From assembly GCF_027857615.1 (NCBI RefSeq), contig NZ_JAQIFT010000011.1, positions 1-26,680 of the forward strand: a stretch of 26,680 nucleotides of DNA, read 5' to 3'. The notes under the pieces are model-generated. The model made no database searches and was not told the origin of the DNA. It saw only the letters and a program-made list of their open reading frames with translations. The first letter of the stretch is position 1. Each line of letters starts with the position of its first letter. Positions 14,869-22,862 of the stretch are shown piece by piece. Origin of the DNA: Holtiella tumoricola (GTDB taxonomy: Bacteria > Bacillota > Clostridia > Lachnospirales > Cellulosilyticaceae). The position numbers and the translations under genes are program-made.

Positions 14869-14923
14869 CCTTAAGATTTCTTAAGGGAATGTAAATCTTA
14901 TAGAAAGAATTCTTAAGTATACT
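14869..14923 (+). promoter_or_regulatory. Promoter region of the envelope operon with CTTAAG repeats
   Basis: CTTAAG occurs at 14870, 14880 and 14912, that is with 10- and 32-base phasing (about one and three helical turns). The first two form the inverted repeat CCTTAAG-ATTT-CTTAAGG (14869-14886), and two copies share TTCTTAAG. The last abuts a -10-like TATACT (14918-14923) that lacks a good -35, as expected for an activator-dependent promoter. The binding protein is unknown. Confidence 0.4.
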
Positions 14924-14965
14924 GTATGAATAAAATACAAATATACAATTAGGAGGAAAGGGCGA

Positions 14966-14977
14966 ATGACTGCCTGA
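14966..14977 (+). CDS. Three-codon start-stop ORF (Met-Thr-Ala)
   Basis: The strongest ribosome binding site of this operon, AGGAGG with AAAGGG (14951-14962), is placed 9 bases before ATG ACT GCC TGA, not before the glycosyltransferase start at 14986, which has only a poor AAAGAG directly against it. The stop codon lies 8 bases before the real start. This suggests that ribosomes load at the mini-ORF and reinitiate downstream, giving translational control. An ancestral frameshift or a sequencing indel is the alternative. Confidence 0.4.
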   Translation: MTA

Positions 14978-14985
14978 AAAGAGTG

Positions 14986-16062
14986 ATGAATATTTTAATT
15001 TTAACCGGGCACTTTGGAATGGGACACTATAGCGCAGCTGAATCAATACAGCAAGAGATCACAAGAATGAATCCTGAAGCGCATGTATATATAGTAGATA
15101 TAATTGAATATATGTTTCCTAAAAGTAGTACAGCTATTTACGCCAGCTTTAACTTTATGGTAAATAAGTGTGCCTCTATTTATAACTGTTTAAATGAAAT
15201 TGCATGTAGACATAGTAATATAACATTAAAGAAATCAGTTGTAAAAAAAGTACACCAATTATTAGCTGAGTATCAGGCAGATTTAGTTATATCCACGTTA
15301 CCAGTGAGTTCACAATACATTTCAGCCTATAAAGAAAAAGTAGGCACATCGATTCCTCTATATACTTATATTACAGATATTACTGCTCATGAAGAATGGA
15401 TAACGCCCCATACAGATATATATTTTGTCGGAGCAACCATTACAAAAAATATACTTATTTCTAAAGGTGTATATGAAGGCAAGATTAGAGTCAGTGGGAT
15501 TCCAGTAAGAGAGGATTTCCATAAGGAAGTATTGAAAAGACATACAGGTATAAATAGGAGAAAAGAAGTACTTATTATGGGAGGAGGACTTGGACTTATT
15601 CCTTCCTATCATAAGTTTTTAACTAAGTTATGTAGGAATAAAAGTTTACACATTACTGTTATTACAGGAAAAAACAAAGCCTTATTTTTAAAGATGAAAA
15701 AAGATTTTCCTTCTATTAATGTAGTAGGATATACGGATAAAGTAGCAGAGTATATGAGACGAGCAGATTTAGTCATTACAAAGTCTGGAGGGAGTACAAC
15801 TTTTGAAGCGATTTATTGCCGAACACCTTTGTATATTATTAAGCCATTTCTGATGCAAGAAATTGGGAACGCGGAATATATTGAACAAAAAAATATTGGA
15901 CGTATTGTGTGGTCAGATAAAAAGGATGTCTATAAAGATATTATGGATCTTCTTAACAATAATGCTCTTCTTGAGCAGATGGAAGTAAACATGGCAAATA
16001 TAAAACTTGAATGGGATTGTCTATGCCCATCTCATTATTTTGGTAAAAAGGAGGTTGCATAA
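14986..16062 (+). CDS. UgtP/MGDG synthase-like glycosyltransferase
   Basis: A 358-residue GT-B enzyme of the GT28 group that contains MurG, plant MGDG synthase and Bacillus UgtP. The N-terminus ILILTGHFGMGHYSAAES is the glycine-rich acceptor-side loop of the MGDG synthase subgroup (GxGH with His14). In the C-terminal half, LIMGGGLGLIPS opens the second Rossmann domain, and TKSGGSTTFEA followed by PFLMQEIGNAEY is the nucleotide-sugar binding region. It should transfer a sugar (Glc, Gal or GlcNAc from a UDP donor) to diacylglycerol at the inner face of the membrane. The start is taken as ATG 14986; GTG 14983 just before it is possible. Its TAA overlaps the next ATG by one base. Confidence 0.88.
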   Translation: MNILILTGHFGMGHYSAAESIQQEITRMNPEAHVYIVDIIEYMFPKSSTAIYASFNFMVNKCASIYNCLNEIACRHSNITLKKSVVKKVHQLLAEYQADLVISTLPVSSQYISAYKEKVGTSIPLYTYITDITAHEEWITPHTDIYFVGATITKNILISKGVYEGKIRVSGIPVREDFHKEVLKRHTGINRRKEVLIMGGGLGLIPSYHKFLTKLCRNKSLHITVITGKNKALFLKMKKDFPSINVVGYTDKVAEYMRRADLVITKSGGSTTFEAIYCRTPLYIIKPFLMQEIGNAEYIEQKNIGRIVWSDKKDVYKDIMDLLNNNALLEQMEVNMANIKLEWDCLCPSHYFGKKEVA

Positions 16063-16745
16063 TGAAGATAGTCATTTTTAGTGCATTGTTTATTCTACTT
16101 TTAAGTTATAGCATTATGCCTACATATGGATATAAAATATGGAACTATTTTCAAAAAGGTAGATGCAATCAAACCATATATTTAACATTTGATGATGGAC
16201 CAGACTCAGAATATACACTTCAACTGTTAAATTTATTAGATAGATACAATATTAAAGCAAGCTTTTTTGTAGTTGCAGAGTTTGCAAAACAAAATTCAGC
16301 AATTATAAAGAGGATGCAGCAGGCAGGACATTTAATAGGTTTACATTCCTTGTCACATAAAAATGGACTAGTGCAGACACCAGCATCTACTGAATATGAT
16401 TTTGAGCAAAGTATAGAGATTATGAAGCAATTAGGTGTAGATATTCATTATTTTAGACCTCCATGGGGGCACTTTAACATTAGTACGATTTTAGAATCTA
16501 AAAAAAGAGGATTACAGGTTGTATTATGGAAGGTTATGGCACAGGATTGGAGGGGGAATACAACAGCTACTAAAATTCAGCAAAAACTAATCGTTAGAAC
16601 AAATGGTGGAGATATTGTATGCTTACATGATGGACGTGGGAGTAATGAAGCGCCAAGAAGAATGATTGAAGCATTAGAGGGTGTATTACCATTTTGGATT
16701 TCAAAAGGTTATAAGTTTGATACAGTGGAGCATTATTATGAATAA
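16062..16745 (+). CDS. Membrane-anchored polysaccharide deacetylase (CE4, NodB-like)
   Basis: A 227-residue protein with a single N-terminal hydrophobic segment (about 4-20), so the catalytic domain faces outside. All NodB motifs are visible: TFDDGP with Asp44 (base) and Asp45 (metal); HSLSH with metal ligands His95 and His99; RPPWG at 132-136; QDWRGN at 161-166; and CLHDGRG with His189. This is a metal-dependent N- or O-deacetylase; CE4 members act on GlcNAc or MurNAc of peptidoglycan, poly-GlcNAc or chitin-like chains. The ATG overlaps the TAA of the glycosyltransferase gene and is preceded by AAAAGGAGG. Because it lies in a glycolipid-type operon, its substrate may be an envelope glycolipid rather than peptidoglycan (inference). 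Confidence 0.9.
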   Translation: MKIVIFSALFILLLSYSIMPTYGYKIWNYFQKGRCNQTIYLTFDDGPDSEYTLQLLNLLDRYNIKASFFVVAEFAKQNSAIIKRMQQAGHLIGLHSLSHKNGLVQTPASTEYDFEQSIEIMKQLGVDIHYFRPPWGHFNISTILESKKRGLQVVLWKVMAQDWRGNTTATKIQQKLIVRTNGGDIVCLHDGRGSNEAPRRMIEALEGVLPFWISKGYKFDTVEHYYE

Positions 16746-17781
16746 ACAAAGCAAGTGCAAACAAATGCTAAAGGGCGGTGTGGTATTTATTTGTGTACTT
16801 GCACTTACATGGTTCATCTTGTTAAGAAATGAAAATATAGTAGAACTTTTGAACGTCATAAGACGTGTGAAGCTTCCTTATATTTTTATAGCACTTGCAT
16901 GTATGGGGCTATTTGTATTAGGCGAAGCGTGGAATATTAAAAGGTGCTTGGGAATATTTGGATATCATAAAAACATTTTTCAGACAATAAAATATGCATT
17001 GGTAGGTTTCTTTTTCAGCTCAATTACACCTTCTGCTACAGGTGGACAACCTATGCAAATCTATTATATGCAAAAGGATAAAGTATCTATCTCACATTCT
17101 TCTTTAGCATTACTTATTGAGTTATCTAGCTTTCAGGTGGTATCTATAACGTTTGCATGCATTGGTTTGATAGGACAATATAACCATATGACCCAGTACA
17201 TTGGAGGGTTAAGGTACCTTATTTTATTAGGCGTTTTTATGAATTTCATGATTCTTGTTATTGTATTAATTTTTATTTTTTCAAAAAGGCTATCTACAGT
17301 ATTAGTAAATGGTGTTGTTGCGCTTATTAGGTTATGTCGTTATAAAAAAGTGGAACAACTTGAAGAAAAGTTATATAGCCATTTACAAGAGTATCAAGAA
17401 AGTGCTACTCATTTGAAAAATAAAAAAGGGATTGTTCTACAAATTTTATTAACAACACTGTTACAGGTTGCAGCATTACACAGTATTCCTTATTGGATAT
17501 ACTTATCATTTGGCTTAGAACAGTATTCCTTATGGACGATCCTTGCCTTACAGTCAGTCCTTTATGTAAGTGTGTCGGCTTTCCCTGTACCAGGGGCAAT
17601 GGGAGTAAGTGAGAGCGGATTTGTACTTTTATATCAATCATTATTTCCAGCTCATCTCTTAAGTGGTGCAATGTTGCTTAGTAGAGGTGTCAGTTTTTAT
17701 ATAGCTATTGTCATAAGTGGACTAATCATTTTTGGTTATTCATTAGTGAAATCTCGCGACTATTCTTTAAAAAAATTATAA
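16738..17781 (+). CDS. LPG-synthase-TM (UPF0104) family membrane protein, flippase-like
   Basis: A 347-residue protein with about eight membrane helices, matching the transmembrane module of MprF-type lysylphosphatidylglycerol synthases but without the soluble synthase domain. Landmarks are TPSATGGQP (97-105) with the following QIYYMQ, and the late loop FPVPGAMGVSESGF. Stand-alone members of this family, such as AglD-related proteins, are linked to lipid or glycolipid transfer across the membrane. The chosen ATG at 16738 overlaps the end of the deacetylase gene by eight bases, with GTGGAG 7 bases upstream. Overlap with the deacetylase implies coupled synthesis and a shared pathway: possibly moving the glycolipid outward so the deacetylase can reach it (inference). 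Confidence 0.88.
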   Translation: MNKQSKCKQMLKGGVVFICVLALTWFILLRNENIVELLNVIRRVKLPYIFIALACMGLFVLGEAWNIKRCLGIFGYHKNIFQTIKYALVGFFFSSITPSATGGQPMQIYYMQKDKVSISHSSLALLIELSSFQVVSITFACIGLIGQYNHMTQYIGGLRYLILLGVFMNFMILVIVLIFIFSKRLSTVLVNGVVALIRLCRYKKVEQLEEKLYSHLQEYQESATHLKNKKGIVLQILLTTLLQVAALHSIPYWIYLSFGLEQYSLWTILALQSVLYVSVSAFPVPGAMGVSESGFVLLYQSLFPAHLLSGAMLLSRGVSFYIAIVISGLIIFGYSLVKSRDYSLKKL

Positions 17782-17793
17782 ATAGGTTATAAT
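17766..17793 (+). promoter_or_regulatory. Promoter of the TPR gene inside the end of the flippase-like gene
   Basis: TTTAAA (17766-17771), 16-base spacer, TATAAT (17788-17793). No terminator separates it from the upstream operon, so the TPR gene could be read both from here and by read-through. Confidence 0.5.
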
Positions 17794-17827
17794 AGTTATA
17801 ATTAGACAGGAGATGAAAGGAGATTTT

Positions 17828-18709
17828 ATGAAAAAGATTAATTCTGCTAATATCATATTACTACTAGGGGCTGTACTAAGTATTTTTTGTTCTTTTATTA
17901 TGAAAAATGCATTCTTAGGTATAGGAGTGTTTGTTGTAATCTTTGGGTTTGTTATGTATAAGCAAAGGGCAGCATTGTGGGCTTCTTCAGCAGCATCTGC
18001 TTATCAAAAGGGAAATATTACAAAGAGCTTTGAGCTGTATGAAAAAGCCATTGCAGTACAAGACTGTCCGAATATGGCGAAAATTTTATATGCCTATCGC
18101 TTAGTAAGTGAAGGCAATGTAGAAGCGTGTGCAAAGATTTTAGGCACACTTAATCCAGCGATTATGAATGAAAATGAACGTCTTAACTACAATGCTACAC
18201 ATGCACTAAGTATTTGGAAACAAGGGAATGTACATAGAGCTATTGAAATCTATGAGGCACTTTTAAATGAAAAAAATAGTATGCTTATTTTTGAAACATT
18301 AGGCTATTTGTTTATTGAAGCAGAAGCGTATGAAAAAGCATTAGAATTTAACTTAAAAGCCTTTGAACTTTATGAAAACAATGAGCGTATAAAAAGTAAT
18401 CTTGCAACCAGCTACTATTATCTAGAACAGAATGTGGAAGCTGCAAAACTTTGCAAAGAACTTATCGAAAACTATGCCAATTTTCCAGATCCATACTACT
18501 ATTATGCCTTACTGTTAGAGACACAAGAAAAATATAAAGGTGCGCTCAAATATTTAAATAAGGCATTAGAAAAGAAGTTTTCTCATATTTACACATTGAC
18601 AGAAGAAGATGTACAAGATGAGATTGATGAAATAGAAGAACAAATGGAACAAGAAATAGAAGAAGATATTGATGAAATAGAGGAACAAAGAGAACAAGAT
18701 ATAGAATAA
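17828..18709 (+). CDS. Membrane-anchored TPR protein with duplicated acidic tail
   Basis: A 293-residue protein. Two N-terminal hydrophobic helices (about 8-24 and 29-44) form a membrane hairpin, leaving a soluble helical domain. TPR-like pairs follow, for example AYQKGNITKSFELYEKAIAV, WKQGNVHRAIEIYEALL, EAYEKALEFNLKAFELY and EKYKGALKYLNKALEK. The last 35 residues are strongly acidic, with IDEIEEQ occurring twice within a 45-base tandem duplication. ATG 17828 was chosen over ATG 17813 because AAAGGAG is properly spaced only for it. It probably scaffolds a membrane complex; its position after the glycolipid operon hints at an envelope role, but no partner can be named. Confidence 0.75.
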   Translation: MKKINSANIILLLGAVLSIFCSFIMKNAFLGIGVFVVIFGFVMYKQRAALWASSAASAYQKGNITKSFELYEKAIAVQDCPNMAKILYAYRLVSEGNVEACAKILGTLNPAIMNENERLNYNATHALSIWKQGNVHRAIEIYEALLNEKNSMLIFETLGYLFIEAEAYEKALEFNLKAFELYENNERIKSNLATSYYYLEQNVEAAKLCKELIENYANFPDPYYYYALLLETQEKYKGALKYLNKALEKKFSHIYTLTEEDVQDEIDEIEEQMEQEIEEDIDEIEEQREQDIE

Positions 18710-18717
18710 GAGATTGA

Positions 18718-18770
18718 ATAGGCAAGTGAGTGATGCATATAAGAAAGCATTGCTCTCTTGCTTATTTTTT
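18718..18770 (+). terminator. Intrinsic terminator after the TPR gene
   Basis: GCAAG, GAG and ATGC (from 18722) pair with GCAT, CTC and CTTGC (to 18761) with two symmetric mismatched steps, followed by a T-run. It separates the TPR gene from the AraC-GH2-PnuC operon. The remaining bases up to 18907 are an AT-rich leader in which I see no clear promoter. Confidence 0.75.
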
Positions 18771-18907
18771 GTGAACCGATTTTTGAAACAGTAGTTCCGA
18801 AAAATATAATTTTAAAATAATATTTGGCTAGAAATTTATAGGATTTTTCATAGAGGATAGTTAGAATAAATGTAAGGATTGAAAATTTTTGATAGGAGGT
18901 GAGTAGA

Positions 18908-19708
18908 GTGCTTGGTGTAAATTCTATTAACTTAGGAAAACTGGAGTTTTGTGCACATTATATTTATGATGAGCATGCCCATAATGAATATGAGATTAAT
19001 TATATTAACTTAGGTCGGTGCATTATGGTAATAGATGACAAAAATGTTACACTCAAACAAGGGGAATGCGTGATTATCCCACCTAACTATAGACATAGTT
19101 TTATGGTAGATGGATTACAAAAATGCCAAATTACACAGTTAAGTTTTAAATTATATAAGATAGATGAAGTATTAGACTCCCTTTCTCTTTTTAAATATAA
19201 GCAGCCATATTTTAAAATTGCAAACTGTACAGATGTACTTGAAAGTATGAATCAGATGTATACCTATTATAACTATAAAAGTTATTCCGAATACAATAAA
19301 CTTTTACTTAATCTAGAGTTGCAGAAACTTTTTGCTATGCTATCTATGCATATTGAGCATACCGATTTGAAGAAAGGCCGATATGAGCATACGCTTTTAG
19401 AAACAGCTTTGGCATATATTGATGCCCATTATGAGGAGGATATTCAGCTAGAGGAATTGGCCAAAATGTATAAAGTAAGTTCAAGATATTTAAGAAAAAT
19501 ATTTATGGAGTATGTAGGTTTTAGTGCAATTGAATATATTACAATGCTACGCATTGAAAGGGCTAAAGATTTATTGAAGAATACTCATAGCTCTATTTCT
19601 GAGATAGGAATGGATGTGGGCTATAACAGCTTTCAGTATTTCAGTATGATGTTTAAGAAGAAAACAGGTGTTTCTCCAAAGGATTTTCGAGGGCAATATA
19701 GGATGTAA
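18908..19708 (+). CDS. AraC-family transcriptional regulator of the GH2 operon
   Basis: A 266-residue regulator. The N-terminal part is a cupin sensor: DEHAHNEYEINYINLGRC, then LKQGECVIIPPNYRHSF, with histidines in the positions typical for AraC-type sugar sensors. The C-terminal 95 residues have both helix-turn-helix units: IQLEELAKMYKVSSRYLRKI, and EIGMDVGYNSFQYFSMMFKK followed by TGVSPKDFR. The start is GTG 18908, 8 bases after AGGAGG; another GTG at 18899 overlaps that site. The gene ends 36 bases before the GH2 gene on the same strand, so it likely controls the operon of which it is the first member, sensing a glycoside or its product (inference). Confidence 0.9.
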   Translation: MLGVNSINLGKLEFCAHYIYDEHAHNEYEINYINLGRCIMVIDDKNVTLKQGECVIIPPNYRHSFMVDGLQKCQITQLSFKLYKIDEVLDSLSLFKYKQPYFKIANCTDVLESMNQMYTYYNYKSYSEYNKLLLNLELQKLFAMLSMHIEHTDLKKGRYEHTLLETALAYIDAHYEEDIQLEELAKMYKVSSRYLRKIFMEYVGFSAIEYITMLRIERAKDLLKNTHSSISEIGMDVGYNSFQYFSMMFKKKTGVSPKDFRGQYRM

Positions 19709-19744
19709 TTAATAACTATATAAACATATGAGAGGGGATAGAAC

Positions 19745-22700
19745 ATGATTCGCAGAACTGATTTTAACAATTCAATATGGGAGGCACCTATTTTGCCACC
19801 TATTCCAAATAAACTTAAAGATAGAGAAGAAAGTTCTATATGTTTAACGAATAGAGTAGAGGGAGAATGGCAGTTTTTGTTTGAAACTATTGAAGATATG
19901 CCTTCACCATTTGATAAAAGCCAGGACTATGATTTTGGACAGATTGATGAGAAAAAATGGGAAGGTGTTATTGTACCAAGTTCTCTTATCATGCAAGGTT
20001 ATGATATTGAAAATAATGTAGAGTATTACTATAGACGAAAATTAACAATTCCAAAAGCATATTTAAATAGTAGAATTATTTTAAGATTTGAAGGGGTTTA
20101 TTCTAATGCACGTGTATGGGTAAATAATAAGTATATCAAAACCCATGTAGGTGGATTCACAGCTTGGGATTGTGACCTTACAGAATTTGTAACTGAAGAA
20201 CCTATTACAGTGATTATAGGAGTAGCAGATATAGAAGGAGAAAATCCTGGTATATGGAACAAAGAGGGGCAGATGGTGAGTGATTCCTCTTGGGCAAGTT
20301 ATTATGCACATCATAATATAGGTGGTATTTTGCGCAATATTACACTCTATGCACTTCCTCAAAACTATATTGCAAGAACTCATCTACAAACAGTACTAGA
20401 TGAAAGTTATATAAATGCAACTTTAAAGATGGATCTACAACTTCATAGTCATAAACAAGCTATGAAAGTGCAGGTTGAACTATATACTGCAAATGGTGAA
20501 AGGGTAAAAGAAGAAAATTATACCATTGATGAAACATTCTTAGATAAATGGCATTTTCCACATGAGCATTTGAAAATGAGACCAGATAAAAGCTGGCAAG
20601 AATTAAATCAAGAAGTTTATGAAAATGATAAAAAGTTTGAGAATCGTTATATCTCTTCTTCATTTATAAGACCAACGGGATTAGAGGCATACTCTGCATG
20701 TATTGAAATGGATGTTGAACAACCAACACTATGGGATGCAGAACATCCTTATCTTTATGAAGTTAGAGTAAGCTTATGGATAGACAATGAAAAGGTTCAA
20801 GAAAATTGTCATAAGGTTGGGTTTAGACAGATTAGTTATGGAGGGATGCATGATACGGCATGTAATAAAGTCTATATCAATGGACGTGAGATTAAACTGC
20901 GTGGTGTATGTAGGCATGATGTGTCTCATTTATATGGAAGGTCATTAACCAACGAAGAAATTCGTGATGAAATTGTTGCTTACAAAAAGCATAATATTAA
21001 TCATATTAGAACATCTCATTATCCTGCCTCAGATTATTTGTTAGAAGTATGTGATGCGTTAGGAATCTATGTAGAGCAAGAGAATTCTGCATGTTTTAAA
21101 GGGGATAATGGATATGGTATCCATTGTGCACCACAAGAATTTATCAGTAGTTTTGCCGAGATGATAGAGAGTAGTAGAAATCATCCATCCGTTATTATTT
21201 GGTCTTTAGCCAATGAGTCTGGTTTTGAAAAGACCTATGCTTTTAGAGCAGAATACGATTATGTAAAAATAGCAGATACAACAAGACCTGTGATCTTTAG
21301 TTATCCTTATACGGTTAAAACAACACCTCTTCCTTATGATTTGTATAGTCATCATTATGCAGAAGTAACAGGAAAATTAGGAAATGATAAAATGCCCGTT
21401 TTACATGATGAATTTGCCCATGTGCCATGCTATAACTTAGAAGACTTAACAAAAGATAATAGCTGTCGTGAGTTCTGGGGAGAAAGTATTAAGCGGGGGT
21501 GGGAAAATATCTTTAAAACAGATGGGGCATTAGGATGTGCTATTTGGGGTGGTATTGATGATGTCTTTTATATACCAGAGGGGACGAGTAAAGCACATCA
21601 AGAACATTCAAAAGGGAGGGCTACTGGATATGGTGAATGGGGAGCAGTACTAGATGGCTATAAACGTGAAAAGCCAGAAGCCTATTTAACTAAAAAAGCC
21701 TTTTCTCCTATTCGTTTAGATGAGAGTAAGAGTGCTTTTGGTAAAGATATAACGCTCTATGTAAGCAATTGGTTTGATCATGCTTCTTTAAATGAAGTTA
21801 AGCTTATTTGTGCAGATACAGAAGGAAATGTGCTATATAATGATTTGATTAAAGAAAACATTATGCCTCATCAAGATGGAATCATTCATTTAGAAGGTAT
21901 AAATGCATATAGCAAAGGTATAGAGGTAGCATTTTATTTTGGAGAAACTTTAGTGGATACATACTATCTTACACAAAAAGCAAATGAAATACTTAGAGAT
22001 AAAATCAAAGCTAGACAAGATTTTCAAACAGAAGTAGTACAAGATGAGATCAAGATTATGACAACTTCTAGTAGATTAATTATAAATAAGAACACAGGGA
22101 AAGTTGTTGTATATCGCTTAGGTGAAGGAGAGAAGGTAGTAGAGGGACCTTATTTCTATTTAGATGGGAAGCGAGGCGTAGTAACAGAGGTAACTGATAT
22201 AACGTATCGTATTCAAAATGGTATATTTTATATGACTACTTATGAAGTGTATGAGAATAAATTAAAAAATCAACTAGATATTATTTTTGATGGTGAAAAT
22301 CTACATACTTTTATCAAAGCTATAGACAAAGGTGATATAGAGCAACTGCAACAATTCGGAGTAGAGTATTCATTATTTCCACCAGTAGAAGCTGTGAAAT
22401 GGAAACGTAAAGGCCTATATTCAAGCTATCCATTAGATCATATCGGAAGAAATGAAGGGATTGCTTATTTAAGAAGAAAAGAAGAAAGGTCTGTAGATAC
22501 TTATGGTATAAGGCCTAATTGGATATGGGAACAGGATAGGGCAAATTATTTTCTATTTGAAGAGAATAGCCAGGAAGCGACTAATGACTTTAGAATGAGA
22601 CGACACCATATTCTTGAGTATACAGTTCAATTTGAAAATAGAAGTAGTTTAGGGGTTAGACCTATAGAAGGGCATCTTGCTGCTTTAGTACATCATACAG

Positions 22701-22846
22701 TAAATGAGAATGGAAGAGTAAACTACTTACAGCTGACATGTGGTTATTATTATCCAAGCATATCATGGGGAAATTACTGTGGAGAGCCTATGCAAATTCA
22801 TCCAAATCAAACATTTGCATTTAAGTTAGAGCTTGACTTTATATAA
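19745..22846 (+). CDS. Glycoside hydrolase family 2, beta-galactosidase-like
   Basis: A 1033-residue retaining glycosidase of LacZ-like size with no signal peptide, so probably cytoplasmic. The jelly-roll domain spans roughly 20-215 (EYYYRRKLTIP, RFEGVYSNARVWVN), followed by an immunoglobulin-like domain ending near 375. The TIM barrel opens with NGREIKLRGVCRHD, continues with INHIRTSHYPAS, has the acid/base Glu491 in WSLANESG and the nucleophile Glu556 in VLHDEFAH. The C-terminal 250 residues look like a beta-galactosidase small-chain type domain (INKNTGKVVVYRLGEGEK). A beta-galactosidase is the first guess, but GH2 also includes glucuronidases, mannosidases and arabinosidases, and the DEFAHVP nucleophile context differs from the LacZ CEYAHAMG. 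GAGGGG precedes the ATG. Confidence 0.88.
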   Translation: MIRRTDFNNSIWEAPILPPIPNKLKDREESSICLTNRVEGEWQFLFETIEDMPSPFDKSQDYDFGQIDEKKWEGVIVPSSLIMQGYDIENNVEYYYRRKLTIPKAYLNSRIILRFEGVYSNARVWVNNKYIKTHVGGFTAWDCDLTEFVTEEPITVIIGVADIEGENPGIWNKEGQMVSDSSWASYYAHHNIGGILRNITLYALPQNYIARTHLQTVLDESYINATLKMDLQLHSHKQAMKVQVELYTANGERVKEENYTIDETFLDKWHFPHEHLKMRPDKSWQELNQEVYENDKKFENRYISSSFIRPTGLEAYSACIEMDVEQPTLWDAEHPYLYEVRVSLWIDNEKVQENCHKVGFRQISYGGMHDTACNKVYINGREIKLRGVCRHDVSHLYGRSLTNEEIRDEIVAYKKHNINHIRTSHYPASDYLLEVCDALGIYVEQENSACFKGDNGYGIHCAPQEFISSFAEMIESSRNHPSVIIWSLANESGFEKTYAFRAEYDYVKIADTTRPVIFSYPYTVKTTPLPYDLYSHHYAEVTGKLGNDKMPVLHDEFAHVPCYNLEDLTKDNSCREFWGESIKRGWENIFKTDGALGCAIWGGIDDVFYIPEGTSKAHQEHSKGRATGYGEWGAVLDGYKREKPEAYLTKKAFSPIRLDESKSAFGKDITLYVSNWFDHASLNEVKLICADTEGNVLYNDLIKENIMPHQDGIIHLEGINAYSKGIEVAFYFGETLVDTYYLTQKANEILRDKIKARQDFQTEVVQDEIKIMTTSSRLIINKNTGKVVVYRLGEGEKVVEGPYFYLDGKRGVVTEVTDITYRIQNGIFYMTTYEVYENKLKNQLDIIFDGENLHTFIKAIDKGDIEQLQQFGVEYSLFPPVEAVKWKRKGLYSSYPLDHIGRNEGIAYLRRKEERSVDTYGIRPNWIWEQDRANYFLFEENSQEATNDFRMRRHHILEYTVQFENRSSLGVRPIEGHLAALVHHTVNENGRVNYLQLTCGYYYPSISWGNYCGEPMQIHPNQTFAFKLELDFI

Positions 22847-22862
22847 AAGAAAGGGGAGAATA

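Noticed and set aside
22847..22862. NAD or vitamin riboswitch in front of the PnuC gene
   Set aside because: Only 16 bases separate it from the GH2 gene, which leaves no room for a riboswitch.
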